Shown piece after piece: positions 17,676 to 26,956 of a stretch of DNA of 64,000 nt. The notes under the pieces were generated by a model. That model was given only the letters and a program-made list of their open reading frames with translations, was not told the DNA's origin and made no database searches. Source of the DNA: Haloprofundus salilacus (GTDB lineage: Archaea; Halobacteriota; Halobacteria; Halobacteriales; Haloferacaceae); assembly GCF_020150815.1 (NCBI RefSeq), contig NZ_CP083724.1, positions 424,584 to 488,583 of the forward strand, written 5' to 3'. Position numbers and translations under genes: made by a program. Positions within the stretch are counted from its first letter, which is position 1. Each line of letters starts with the position of its first letter.

Positions 17676-18797
17676 ATGTCAAACGTCGACAGTTCCGAAG
17701 ACACGGCCGACGATCTCCCGTTCAAGCGCACGGCGGAGTCGCAGATGGGAACGCAGGACCGCCTTCGATACAACCTCGATAGCTACCTCCTCGCACCGTT
17801 TCGAGTGATCTGGACTGACATGCGCGCCCGCGTCGGATTCATCATCACGACGATCTTCATTCTTCTGGGAACGGTGGGGGTCTGGGTGATTCCCCAGTCT
17901 GCGGTCAGCGGTGCGCCACGCTACGTCCAGCCGTTCAACCACCAGATGACCCATTCTGTACTGGGAATCGCGCCGATCAAAATCGGTATCGGTGGCTTCT
18001 CGTGGACGTATACCGGTATCTGGAAGTATCCGTTCGGTACCGACGCGCTCGGCCAGGACGTGTTCACGCAGGTCATCCATTCGACCCCGGTCATGCTCAA
18101 GATGATCCTCGCCGGAGCCGTCTTCTCGGTATTTCTGGGGACGTTCTTGGGGACGCTCTCGGGATTCAAAGGCGGGCTGATCGATCGGGTGATCATGACT
18201 CTCTCAGACATCATCATGACGATCCCGGGTCTGCCGTTAGTGATCATCATCGCTGCGGCTGTCGAGCCGTCGAACCCCTACATCATCGGGCTTATCCTCG
18301 GGATCAACAACTGGCCCGGTCTCGCACGGGCGGTCCGGTCCGAGGTCCTCAGCATCCGCGAACGCGAGTTCGTCGAAGCCTCTCGAACGATGGGCATCTC
18401 GACGCCGACGATCATGAAAGACGACATTATCCCCGACATCATGTCCTACGTCGCGGTGAACTTCGTCATGGGCGCTCGCGGGATAATCTTCGAGTCCGTC
18501 GGCCTGTACTTCCTCGGAATCTTGCCCTTTACGACGCTCAACTGGGGCGTAATGATGAACCTTGCGTACACGACCTCTGGGGCACTGTACACCTGGCAGT
18601 CGGCTCACTGGCTGTTCATTCCGATGATCACCATCACAGTGTTCTCGCTTGGGCTGATGCTGTTTGCCCAAGGGCTGGACCGGCTTTTCAACCCGCGGGT
18701 CCGTGCCCGTCACGTCAACCGCATTTCGGTGGAGGATAGTGGCAAAGGCAGCCAACCGAGCCCCACGGAGACCGTGCAGTCACAGGGGCGGTTCTAG
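17676..18797 (+). CDS. ABC importer permease (DppC/OppC type)
   Basis: This protein (373 aa) has a charged cytoplasmic N-terminus of about 50 residues and six predicted membrane helices, the first near GFIITTIFILLGTVGVWVIP. The DppC hallmark FGTDALGQDVFTQV lies near residue 118, and the EAA loop reads RAVRSEVLSIREREFVEASRTMG. It follows the first permease by 54 nt and precedes the first ATPase by 9 nt, so it is clearly in the same operon. Confidence 0.92.
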   Translation: MSNVDSSEDTADDLPFKRTAESQMGTQDRLRYNLDSYLLAPFRVIWTDMRARVGFIITTIFILLGTVGVWVIPQSAVSGAPRYVQPFNHQMTHSVLGIAPIKIGIGGFSWTYTGIWKYPFGTDALGQDVFTQVIHSTPVMLKMILAGAVFSVFLGTFLGTLSGFKGGLIDRVIMTLSDIIMTIPGLPLVIIIAAAVEPSNPYIIGLILGINNWPGLARAVRSEVLSIREREFVEASRTMGISTPTIMKDDIIPDIMSYVAVNFVMGARGIIFESVGLYFLGILPFTTLNWGVMMNLAYTTSGALYTWQSAHWLFIPMITITVFSLGLMLFAQGLDRLFNPRVRARHVNRISVEDSGKGSQPSPTETVQSQGRF

Positions 18798-18806
18798 GAG
18801 CGTACG

Positions 18807-19886
18807 ATGACGACTAACAAACAACAGATCACACACGAGGCGGTGACGGTACCAGACGATCAGGCGATCCTCGAGGTCCGCAACGCGAGCGTGACCTTCG
18901 ACATGGAACGCGGCGAGTCGAAAGTTATGGACGACGTGAGCGTCGACATCAAACGCGACGAGATTCTCGGCGTCGTTGGGGAGTCTGGCTCCGGAAAGAG
19001 TATGTTCGCCTCGGCGTTGCTCGACGCCGTCGTCGAACCCGGTATCCTCACCGGCGAGATCACGTATTATCCGAGTATCGGCGATCCAGTCAACCTGCTC
19101 GAACTGAGTGAGCGGGAGACGAAGGCGATTCGGTGGGAGGAGATCTCGATGGTGTTCCAGGGCGCGATGAGTTCGTTCAACCCGACGATGACCATCGGCG
19201 GTCACTTCGAGGAGACGCTACGGGCTCACCAGGCCGATGTCGAAGCAGGACTCGAACGAGCCCACGAACTGCTCTCCGATCTGTACCTCGAACCCAAGCG
19301 CGTTCTAGGCGCGTACCCCCACGAACTGTCCGGCGGCATGAGCCAGCGCGCATTGATCGCACTGAGCCTTGTGCTCGAACCCGAAGTGCTCGTGATGGAC
19401 GAACCGACGGCGGCGTTGGACCTGCTGATGCAGCAGTCGATCCTCGCGCTGCTGCGTGACATTCAGCAGAAGTACAACCTAACGGTTGTATTCATCACCC
19501 ATGACTTGCCGCTTGTCGCCGGTCTCGCGGACCGCCTAGCCGTGATGTACGCGTTCAAGTTCGCCGAGATCGGACCGGCCGATGACATCGTGCGTGACGC
19601 GGCTCACCCGTACACTCGGGCGCTCCTCAAATCAGTCCCGAACACCGAGGCCGACGTCGACGAGATGAAGCCGATCGAAGGAGCGAGCCCCGACCCGGTG
19701 AACGTCCCGTTGGGGTGTGCCTACCATCCACGCTGTCCGCTGTCGACCGAAAAGTGCGTCCAGCAGGACCCGGACTACTACGAAGCCGGGGAGAACCACT
19801 ATGCGAAGTGTCACCACTGGGAGGACGCTGCTGATGCAATCAAATACAGCATTGGCAGCGCGACCAGTTCGGGTGATCTGCCATGA
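18807..19886 (+). CDS. ABC importer ATP-binding protein (DppD type)
   Basis: This is an ATPase subunit (359 aa). Walker A is GESGSGKSMF (about residue 58), the signature is LSGGMSQRALIAL, and Walker B ends in VLVMDEPTAALD. The C-terminal oligopeptide-transporter extension carries the cysteine pattern GCAYHPRCP, EKC and KCHHW, which in DppD homologues can ligate an iron-sulfur cluster. Its stop overlaps the next ATPase start by 4 nt (ATGA), indicating translational coupling. Confidence 0.93.
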   Translation: MTTNKQQITHEAVTVPDDQAILEVRNASVTFDMERGESKVMDDVSVDIKRDEILGVVGESGSGKSMFASALLDAVVEPGILTGEITYYPSIGDPVNLLELSERETKAIRWEEISMVFQGAMSSFNPTMTIGGHFEETLRAHQADVEAGLERAHELLSDLYLEPKRVLGAYPHELSGGMSQRALIALSLVLEPEVLVMDEPTAALDLLMQQSILALLRDIQQKYNLTVVFITHDLPLVAGLADRLAVMYAFKFAEIGPADDIVRDAAHPYTRALLKSVPNTEADVDEMKPIEGASPDPVNVPLGCAYHPRCPLSTEKCVQQDPDYYEAGENHYAKCHHWEDAADAIKYSIGSATSSGDLP

Positions 19887-21007
19887 CGGACCCGGTCCTC
19901 TCACTGGACAGCGTCGAAGTCCACTTCGAGGAGAGTGGTGGTATCCTCAACAGTCTGTTTGGCGACAGTGAAACGGTCCACGCCGTCGACGACGTCTCAC
20001 TTACCGTCGAGGAAAATGACGTCGTCGCGCTCATCGGCGAGTCTGGCTGCGGCAAGACCACGCTCGGGAAGACCTCAATCGGGCTTCAGCGCCCGACCGG
20101 TGGGAGCGTCAAGTTCCGCGGTCAGGACATCTGGGACGCCAAGGACGGCAACGGAGACATCGACATCCCGTATCAGGAGATCCGCAAGTCGCTCCAGATC
20201 GTCCACCAGGACCCCGGTGCATCGCTCAACCCCAATAAGACGGTGATGCACAGCCTCCAGCAGCCATTGAAGCGCTGGCAGGACGACATGTCTCAGGAAG
20301 ATCGGCGTGCGCGTGTCCTCGGGATGCTCGAGTACGTCGGGATGACGCCAGCCGAAGACTTCGCACACCGGTTCCCTCACCAGCTATCGGGCGGCGAGAA
20401 ACAGCGGACAGCACTGATCCGTGCGCTGCTGATGAATCCAGACCTCATCCTCGCTGACGAGGCTGTCTCCGCGCTGGACGTCTCGCTGCGCGTCGACATG
20501 ATGGACCTGATGCTCGATCTTCAGGACGAGTTCAACACCTCGTTCATCTTCATCAGTCACAACCTCTCGAATGCTCGGTACCTGACGAAGAAGGCCGACG
20601 GGAAGATTGGTATCATGTACATGGGCGAACTCATCGAGATCGGATCAGCCGACGAGATCCTCCAGAACGCCCAGCACCCCTACACGAAGGTGCTCCAGTG
20701 GGCGACAGCGGAACTCGATCCCGACGCCCACAAGGCTCGCGATCCGCCCGTGCGGACAATTGACATCCCCGACCCAAAGAACCCGCCGTCGGGCTGTCGC
20801 TTCCACACGCGTTGTCCGTACGCCCGTGAGGAGTGCAGATCGTCGAAGCCCGCACTGCTTTCCCACGACGGCACGCCCGAGGACCACATTGCTGCCTGCT
20901 TCAGGGGGTACGACGAGGACGAGCATCCCTACTGGGACAGTCCGAAACTCGACGAGAACTCGTTCGCTGACAGCGACGGTTCGGAAGGCGAAGCAACTGG
21001 GGACTGA
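19883..21007 (+). CDS. ABC importer ATP-binding protein (DppF type)
   Basis: The second ATPase (374 aa) has Walker A GESGCGKTTLGK, the signature LSGGEKQRTALIRAL and Walker B LILADEAVSALD. The C-terminal extension repeats the four-cysteine pattern (GCRFHTRCPYAREEC, then AACF). It heterodimerises with the DppD-type subunit. It is the last gene of the importer operon, starting inside the stop codon of the preceding gene. Confidence 0.93.
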   Translation: MTDPVLSLDSVEVHFEESGGILNSLFGDSETVHAVDDVSLTVEENDVVALIGESGCGKTTLGKTSIGLQRPTGGSVKFRGQDIWDAKDGNGDIDIPYQEIRKSLQIVHQDPGASLNPNKTVMHSLQQPLKRWQDDMSQEDRRARVLGMLEYVGMTPAEDFAHRFPHQLSGGEKQRTALIRALLMNPDLILADEAVSALDVSLRVDMMDLMLDLQDEFNTSFIFISHNLSNARYLTKKADGKIGIMYMGELIEIGSADEILQNAQHPYTKVLQWATAELDPDAHKARDPPVRTIDIPDPKNPPSGCRFHTRCPYAREECRSSKPALLSHDGTPEDHIAACFRGYDEDEHPYWDSPKLDENSFADSDGSEGEATGD

Positions 21008-21063
21008 CCACTCCTCCGTCTGGTTTCAGCCTGTGTCGACATTCGAATTCTGATCGATCGCGT

Positions 21064-21312
21064 TCAGGACGTCTCTTGGTCGTCTGCCGCCTCGTATTTC
21101 TTCTTGTTGAGCGGATCGGGGTACTTCCGGTAGCCGTCCCAGTCGATGTAGATCAGCGTCCCCGTCAAAAGCAGCGTCACGGTGATGACGCCGACCGAGA
21201 GTATGGCTACGACGAACGAGCCGCTTCCCCGCTCAATACCGAGAAACGAGACGCCCAGTAAGACAAGGAACACCACGTTCAGCCCGAAGACGACGCGAAG
21301 GAATTTTTCCAT
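21064..21312 (-). CDS. Small two-helix membrane protein (82 aa)
   Basis: Starting at ATG 21312, the protein has two clear transmembrane helices: residues about 5-27 (LRVVFGLNVVFLVLLGVSFLG) and about 33-54. A polar C-terminal tail follows (WDGYRKYPDPLNKKKYEAADD). The frame extends further upstream, but that part has non-coding character and overlaps the divergent gene at 21403. I do not recognise a named family; similar small proteins occur beside transport operons in haloarchaea. Confidence 0.6.
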   Translation of the reverse strand: MEKFLRVVFGLNVVFLVLLGVSFLGIERGSGSFVVAILSVGVITVTLLLTGTLIYIDWDGYRKYPDPLNKKKYEAADDQETS

Positions 21313-21402
21313 GCGTTCGCTTCGGACTGGGACGGTAAAGAATCTGCTGGACAGTACGATTCGAATAGTCGGGTTTTTGTGGACCCTCAGTGAGCTGTTT
21401 CC

Positions 21403-22410
21403 ATGGAGTTCGGAGCCAGCTACTTCGGTGTGAGAGACGTCAGGCACGTTCGCGACGACCTTGACCGGTTCGACGACGAGGGGCTGAACGCCATCGTGCA
21501 CACGTTCAGTGAGCGCGACGAGACATTCTACGAGGATACGATGGCGGAGATCGTCGCCGAGAGTTCGGACCGGGGCTTCCGGACGTACGTCAATCCCTGG
21601 GCGGTCGGGAAGGTCTTCGGTGGCGAAGCGTTCTCAGAGTTCCTCGCTAAGCATCCCGACGCGCGCCAGCAGACTGTCACCGGCGAGCGCCAGCACGGGG
21701 CCTGCCTGAACGACCCCGCCTTCCGCTCGCGACTGCGCGAGTGGACCGAATCCGCCGTCGACCTCGGCCCGGACGTGCTATTCTGGGACGAGCCCCACTG
21801 GATCATCCCCGAGTGGTTCGGCGACAGTCACCCCGAGGACGACTGGGTGTGCCGGTGTGAGCACTGTCAGAAACGGTACGAGGAGGAACACGGCGAATTG
21901 ATGCCGGTCTGCGAGAACGAGACGGTCCAGCAGTTTCGCGAGGACTGCCTCATCGAGTTTCTCGCCGAGATGATGGCCATCGGCGCGGCGGCCGGCGTTG
22001 ACAACGCCGTCTGTCTCGTCCCTCATTCAGACGCTGACCATGGCATCACCGACTGGGATCGACTCGCGAATATGGACGACATCGATATGCTCTCGACGGA
22101 TCCGTACTGGGGCATCTCGGGCGACGAGGATGTGGAAGAATTCGTTGCTGACACGACCGACCACGTCGTCTCGCTGGCCGACGAGTACGGTCTCGAGAGT
22201 CAGATCTGGATTCAGGGCTTCGGCCTCGACGACGAACCAGAGGCCTACGATAACGTACGCACGGCCACGCGAGTGGCCATCGAGGGCGCGGCCGACAGCG
22301 TCTTGATGTGGGGCTGGGACGGCTGCCGGGTCATCTCCGAGATCGCTTCGGAAAACCCCGACGCGGTTTGGCAGGCATACCTCGACACAATCGAAGAACA
22401 CCGTCCCTGA
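21403..22410 (+). CDS. Uncharacterised TIM-barrel protein, glycoside-hydrolase-like
   Basis: The protein (335 aa) reads like a (beta/alpha)8 barrel: FGASYFGVRDVRHVRDDL at the start, a strand ending in VLFWDEPHW near residue 126 with candidate catalytic Asp/Glu, a strand ending in IDMLSTDPYWG, and ILMWGWDG-like text near the end (SVLMWGWDGC). A cysteine cluster (WVCRCEHCQKRYEEEH, near residue 148) could bind zinc; similar clusters occur in some fucosidase-like and beta-galactosidase-like barrels. No specific family is certain. Its place before the creatininase remnant and the GH38 pair suggests a sugar-related role. Confidence 0.65.
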   Translation: MEFGASYFGVRDVRHVRDDLDRFDDEGLNAIVHTFSERDETFYEDTMAEIVAESSDRGFRTYVNPWAVGKVFGGEAFSEFLAKHPDARQQTVTGERQHGACLNDPAFRSRLREWTESAVDLGPDVLFWDEPHWIIPEWFGDSHPEDDWVCRCEHCQKRYEEEHGELMPVCENETVQQFREDCLIEFLAEMMAIGAAAGVDNAVCLVPHSDADHGITDWDRLANMDDIDMLSTDPYWGISGDEDVEEFVADTTDHVVSLADEYGLESQIWIQGFGLDDEPEAYDNVRTATRVAIEGAADSVLMWGWDGCRVISEIASENPDAVWQAYLDTIEEHRP

Positions 22411-22419
22411 GTAAGCCGT

Positions 22420-23138
22420 TCACAACGACTGTTCTCTCTCATCGAGCGCGTCGGACAGTTTCGTGGCCATTCGGTCGAGTTCGGTGTCGACAATCTCTGC
22501 CCCCCGCTCGGCGCTCGCGTATTCTCGCGGGTCCTCACCGTCGACGCCAACCGGCCACTCGTCGTCGGGGAGCCGATCCATCGCGACGGCTTCGGCGTGT
22601 AGTACCATCAGCAGCGACGTTTCGTTGGCGGCGGCGTGATCGACCTGCAGTCCGGGTCCGTCGCCGGACCGCCGGCAGGTCAGCAACTCAACGTCGAACG
22701 ACTCGGTCAGACTCTGTCGGTGGTCCTCGACGAACGTCGTTGAGGGCCCGTGCCCGTGTGCGACGACGATCTCGAAGCCCACTCGGTCGAGTTGCGACAG
22801 TGTGGCGTTGAGTATGTCTCCGAACAAGTCGTTATCGACCCAGTAGGCGCTGCCGGGCAATCGCTGTGGCTTCTCGCCCCGGAACGCAAACACATCCATG
22901 CCGTAGAAGTCCTCGCCGTCGACGCTCTCAGCCTTGTCAGGGCCGAGAATGAACATTGGCAACACGACGCCGCCTACACACCTGCGAGTCGGTCGAAGAA
23001 GCCCCCGGAGATGAGCCCGTCCGTGCCGTACGGGAGGTGATTGCCGTGCCATTCAAGCGTTCCCAGCGGGAGGTAGGCGATCGGGGCGGATTCGAGTCGC
23101 TCTTCGAACTCGGTGGAATGTAAGTCGACGTATCTGAC
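22420..23138 (-). pseudogene. Creatininase family protein, frameshifted
   Basis: Reading the reverse strand, the N-terminal part (RYVDLHSTEFEERLES, then LGTLEWHGNHLPYGTD and GFFDRLAG) has the creatininase metal site EWHGNHLPYGTD, but runs into TAG at about 22975. The remainder continues in another frame (GGVVLPMFILGPDK, then HGHGPST and DHAAANETS, the other metal-site motifs) to the stop at 22420. Restoring one base near 22977-22982 would join the halves. The expected start just before RYVDL reads GTC rather than ATG, and no other start is evident. A frameshift plus a lost start favours a true pseudogene over a sequencing slip. Creatininase-fold amidohydrolases usually open cyclic amides or lactams. 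Confidence 0.75.
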
Positions 23139-23213
23139 GGTCCCGGTCTTTGTGTGTCCACTGGTGAGCCGGTGACTAAAATGTACGAGCGTGCTGCTTC
23201 GCAGAGGGACAAT

Positions 23214-23220
23214 CTATATC
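23214..23220 (+). promoter_or_regulatory. TATA box for the GH38 gene pair
   Basis: CTATATC lies about 27-33 nt upstream of ATG 23247, supporting that start over earlier in-frame codons. Confidence 0.45.
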
Positions 23221-23246
23221 GCCTTCGACAGGATGGACACGAACGT

Positions 23247-24491
23247 ATGCCAGGAATCGAAGAGATCCATGTGGTTCACCACAGCCACACGGACATCGGA
23301 TACACGCACGAACAGCCTGTCGTCTGGGACCTCCACCGGCGATTCATCGACCGAGCGATCGATCTCGCCGAGCAGGACCGCGACAGCAACGACCCGTCGG
23401 CCTTCCGTTGGACCGTCGAGACGACCGGGCCGCTGTTGCGCTGGCTCGAAACCGCTAGCGACGAGCGCGTCGAGACGTTCGTTGACCTCGAATCCGAGGA
23501 CCGAATCGAGGTGACGGGAATGCTGAGCAACACGACGCCGCTGTACGACCAGCGCGAGTACATTGAGTCGTTGGAGCCGGTACGTCACCTGCGCGAGACG
23601 TACGGCTTCGACATCGCGGCCGCGATGAACGGCGACGTGAACGGGCAGAACTGGCCACTGGCCGATCGGCTGCTCGACGCCGGCATCGAGGGTTTCTCGA
23701 TGGCTGCCAACCGTCACTGGGGGCGGACGACTATCGAGCGCCCGCTGGCCTTCCGCTGGGAGGCACCCAGCGGTCGAGAACTGCTGGCCTACAACGGTTT
23801 CCAGTACGGTGGAGGCTACAACTTCGGTATCGGGCGCGACGCCGAGGCACTGCGTGAGCGATGGTGGCCTCGCATCGAGCGCCATCTCGACCGGATCGAC
23901 TACCCGCTCCCAGTGGTCATGATCCAGACGACCCATCCATTCTTCGACAACAACCCGCCGATGCGTAACCTTCCCGAGTTCGTTTCCTCGTGGAACGAGC
24001 AGGACGCCGTCAACGAGGGCAAGTTGCCCCGTATCCGTGTCACGACGCCCGCGACGTGGTGGGATTTGGTCAACGACCATCGCGAAGACCTGCCAGCCCA
24101 CCGTGGTGATTGGACGGACTTCTGGAGCTTCGGCGGCGTCACGAGCGCCCACGAGACCGCAGAGAACCGCGAGAGCCGACGCCGGCTCAGGACTGCGGAG
24201 GCGTTCGACGGTGCGCTGGCCGCTGCCGGCTCGCCGCTGGCTGACGCGCGCCCGGACCGCCGGAGCGATCCCGGCCAGCGCGGTCGTGCGTGGTGGAACC
24301 TGCTATACTACGACGAGCACACGTGGGGCGCAGATATCTCCGTCGACGCCCCCGAAGCGCCCGACACGCGCGCTCAGTGGAACCACAAGGCCAACATGGC
24401 TCACGAGGCCCGCTCGCTCAGCCTGATGGAGCAGCGCGACGCAGTGGCGGAACTAGCTCGTCGAGTCACGGTCGAGGAGGGCGAGCGATGA
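23247..24491 (+). CDS. GH38 alpha-mannosidase, N-terminal catalytic part
   Basis: The protein (414 aa) begins with the family's zinc-binding strand HHSHTDIGYTHEQP, giving His and Asp ligands. The conserved AAMNGDVNGQNWPLADRLL near residue 127 is where the catalytic Asp nucleophile of GH38 is found. A further His-rich strand follows (QTTHPFFDNNPP). GH38 enzymes remove alpha-mannosyl residues; normal family members are 800-1000 residues in one chain. Here the chain ends after the helical domain, and the next frame starts inside its stop codon (ATGA 24488-24491). No signal peptide, so cytoplasmic. Related proteins have been filed under DUF5054. Confidence 0.8.
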   Translation: MPGIEEIHVVHHSHTDIGYTHEQPVVWDLHRRFIDRAIDLAEQDRDSNDPSAFRWTVETTGPLLRWLETASDERVETFVDLESEDRIEVTGMLSNTTPLYDQREYIESLEPVRHLRETYGFDIAAAMNGDVNGQNWPLADRLLDAGIEGFSMAANRHWGRTTIERPLAFRWEAPSGRELLAYNGFQYGGGYNFGIGRDAEALRERWWPRIERHLDRIDYPLPVVMIQTTHPFFDNNPPMRNLPEFVSSWNEQDAVNEGKLPRIRVTTPATWWDLVNDHREDLPAHRGDWTDFWSFGGVTSAHETAENRESRRRLRTAEAFDGALAAAGSPLADARPDRRSDPGQRGRAWWNLLYYDEHTWGADISVDAPEAPDTRAQWNHKANMAHEARSLSLMEQRDAVAELARRVTVEEGER

Positions 24492-26053
24492 GCGACGACG
24501 ACACCCCCGGCGACAGTGAGTCCAGCGACGACCGTGCCGAGCAGTTCATGCTCGTCAATCCGCTGCCGTGGGACCGTCAGATCTCGGGCTCGGTTTCGAA
24601 GTACGCTGTCGCCCAGCGAGGCGAGATGGGTGACGAGACATCAGCACGACACTGGCACGACCGGACGATCAACGACAGCAAGTACCGACTGCCGCCAACC
24701 GAGGTGCCGGGCTTCGGATTCCGAATCTGTTACCGTGACCGGCTGGTCGAGTGTGAGGACTCGTTCGACGAGCGGCCAATCGTCGAGACCGACCGCTACC
24801 AGGTTCGGTTCGATCGTGAGCGGGGCGGCATCGCCAGCCTCTATGACCGAAAGCGAGATCGCGAACTGGTCGATCAACACGCCGATTACCCACTGGCGGG
24901 CTTCGTCTACGAGCGACTGGCCGAGCAAGACCTAGACAGCCCCCGCGAGCGGTTCTTCCGTGCCCCGCCGGCCGACAACCACAACATCAACGGGCTCTGG
25001 AACGCCGCGCCAGAACTCGTCGAGGAACTTCGCGAGGAACTGATCGACGAACCTGAACCGGAATGGGGTTATCAGTCGGGCTGGTTCGCCGAGCGCTGCG
25101 CCCCTGAGCGCGTAACGTGCCACCGCGTCTACGACACACCAGTCGGCACCGTGGTCCGACAGCACCTCGCGGTCGACGCACTCGACAGCATGGTCGAGCT
25201 GATGGTCCGGTTCCCCGACGAGAGCGACGAGATCGTCGTCGAGGTGGAATGGAAGCAAGGCCAGACCACGTACCCCGAATCGACGTACCTCGCCTTCCCC
25301 TTCGCCGTCGAGGACGCCACTGCCCGGATCGACGTGGGTGAGCAGGCGATCCAGCCGGGCCGAGACCAGCTGTCGGGGACGAACCACGACAGCTACAACG
25401 TCCAGCGGTGGGTCGACTTCGCGAACGACGACCACGGCGTCACGGTTGCCTGTCCGCTCACTCCGATGGTCCAGCTGGGTGACTTCCATTTCGGTGACGC
25501 CCGCGACTCGTTCGAACTCGACCGGGCGATGCTGCTGTCGTGGGTGACGACCAACTACTACAACACGAACTTCCGAGCCAACCAGCCCGGTCGGGTCCGT
25601 GCCCGGTACCACGTCTCGCCCCACGACGGGTTCGACGAGGCGCACGCCCACCGCGTCGGTCGAGCGGCCGAACACATCGACCCCATCACCCAGCCGCTGA
25701 CCGAGCCACGAGCGGACGATCCATTCGAGACGGCCGGACAGACTGGGCAGTTGCTCGATCTACCCGAGCCGCCGATCCTCGTCACGAGCATCCAGCCCGA
25801 CGGCGACGGGACCCTCTCGCCGTTCCCTGGCGGCGACGATTCGGCGGTTCCCGGCTCGCTGATCGTGCTCCTGTTGAACGCTTCCGACGAACCGCGGACG
25901 GCGATCATCGACTCCGGTCTGCTGAATATCGAGTCAGGCGAAGCAGCACAGCGGGCGGGAGCGAGTAATCCGAGCGTTGAGGTGATCAAGGGCGAAGCGC
26001 GCGTCATGCTCAACGCGCGCGAACTTGGAGCCGTGCGCCTGCATTTCGAGTGA
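24488..26053 (+). CDS. GH38 C-terminal beta-sandwich part, separate chain
   Basis: This chain (521 aa) carries the C-terminal domains of a GH38 enzyme. The domain entry FMLVNPLPWDRQISG is typical of the GH38 C-terminal region, followed by ETDRYQVRFDRERGGIASLYDRKRDRELVD, the central beta-sandwich hallmark (about residues 95-125). It overlaps the catalytic part by 4 nt, so the two are surely cotranslated and probably form one heteromeric enzyme. The acidic, low-complexity opening of about 20 residues looks like a genuine N-terminus rather than an interrupted linker. Both frames are clean, which argues for a natural split rather than decay. Confidence 0.78.
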   Translation: MSDDDTPGDSESSDDRAEQFMLVNPLPWDRQISGSVSKYAVAQRGEMGDETSARHWHDRTINDSKYRLPPTEVPGFGFRICYRDRLVECEDSFDERPIVETDRYQVRFDRERGGIASLYDRKRDRELVDQHADYPLAGFVYERLAEQDLDSPRERFFRAPPADNHNINGLWNAAPELVEELREELIDEPEPEWGYQSGWFAERCAPERVTCHRVYDTPVGTVVRQHLAVDALDSMVELMVRFPDESDEIVVEVEWKQGQTTYPESTYLAFPFAVEDATARIDVGEQAIQPGRDQLSGTNHDSYNVQRWVDFANDDHGVTVACPLTPMVQLGDFHFGDARDSFELDRAMLLSWVTTNYYNTNFRANQPGRVRARYHVSPHDGFDEAHAHRVGRAAEHIDPITQPLTEPRADDPFETAGQTGQLLDLPEPPILVTSIQPDGDGTLSPFPGGDDSAVPGSLIVLLLNASDEPRTAIIDSGLLNIESGEAAQRAGASNPSVEVIKGEARVMLNARELGAVRLHFE

Positions 26054-26089
26054 CTCGTCAGAAAACGGACGACACGAGAACCGACTGAC

Positions 26090-26332
26090 GTGTCCTCTCT
26101 ACTCTCCCGAGGTCACGACCGACGGCAGCTTCTCGTACTGATTGGCAGCGTCGGTCTCAAGCGCGACGACATGCGCCTGGACGCGGCGCGATTCGCCCAC
26201 TTCGACGGCAAGCCCTTCGATCTCCGTGCGACCGAGTACGGCGTGTCGGCGGTCACAGCCGCCTACAACGATCTGCCGGTGCCCGAAGCGTTGCCCGAGG
26301 AGTGTCGCAGTCGGTATCGAGCCGATGACTGA
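26090..26332 (+). CDS. Hypothetical small protein (80 aa), weak
   Basis: An 80-codon frame with a GTG start, 36 nt after the GH38 pair. It has plausible haloarchaeal composition (LDAARFAHFDGKPFDLRATEYGVSAVTAAYNDLPVPEALPEE in two pieces), but I do not recognise it. It could be a short real gene, or the tail of a lost one. The following 210 nt to the next gene show no other frame worth calling. Confidence 0.3.
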   Translation: MSSLLSRGHDRRQLLVLIGSVGLKRDDMRLDAARFAHFDGKPFDLRATEYGVSAVTAAYNDLPVPEALPEECRSRYRADD

Positions 26333-26543
26333 TCTTCAGGGCGTCGAAGCAGGACTCCTCAGTCCGCGAGGTCGAGACACTCGTACTGGCGGTCCGGGGC
26401 GTCAAGCGCGTCGGTCAGCAGTCCAACCATCTCGCTCTCGCATCGGGATGGTCGACGTGGTCCGTGTTGCTCAGGCAGTACTGAATACAGTCGGGCATAC
26501 AGTGACCCGGTCGCCGGCGGAAATGTTAGCTCTTGTGTCGCGG

Positions 26544-26837
26544 TCACATCTCGCGCTGGTAGCGCATGTAGAGGTTCGACGCCAACAGGACAGCGTACGT
26601 CACAGCGCCAATGAGGATCCAGACAACTGCGAGGCCTCCTAATAGCCCTGCGATGATGTGGCTCAGTACCGGTCCACCCTCTTTGACGGTGATCTCCACC
26701 GTACCAGCGATGAGGCCCCCGACGATGAAACACAGTTCGATGCCGAGGAAGATGGCGAGGGTTTTGTGTTTCTCGATGAGATTGCTGATTTGCTCGATTC
26801 CGCTCGCGTCGGATGATTCGATCGATGTCGTGCTCAT
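26544..26837 (-). CDS. Small two-helix membrane protein (97 aa)
   Basis: From ATG 26837 the protein has a polar N-terminus (about 30 residues) followed by two hydrophobic helices, roughly 31-53 (LAIFLGIELCFIVGGLIAG) and 64-90 (IIAGLLGGLAVVWILIGAVTYAVLL). It ends in a short basic tail (YMRYQREM). The frame continues upstream but without coding character. Family unknown. It is downstream of GH97 on the same strand, separated by 119 nt. Confidence 0.6.
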   Translation of the reverse strand: MSTTSIESSDASGIEQISNLIEKHKTLAIFLGIELCFIVGGLIAGTVEITVKEGGPVLSHIIAGLLGGLAVVWILIGAVTYAVLLASNLYMRYQREM

Positions 26838-26956
26838 GGTTTCAGTATTCGTTTGGGGTGTTGACGGCGTTCGACAGACCGTTTCGATGATTTGGAGTTC
26901 ACGTTCATCCGTTAAAAATCCGCCCCCCGAATTGGACTGTCTCCGCTTACACGCCG

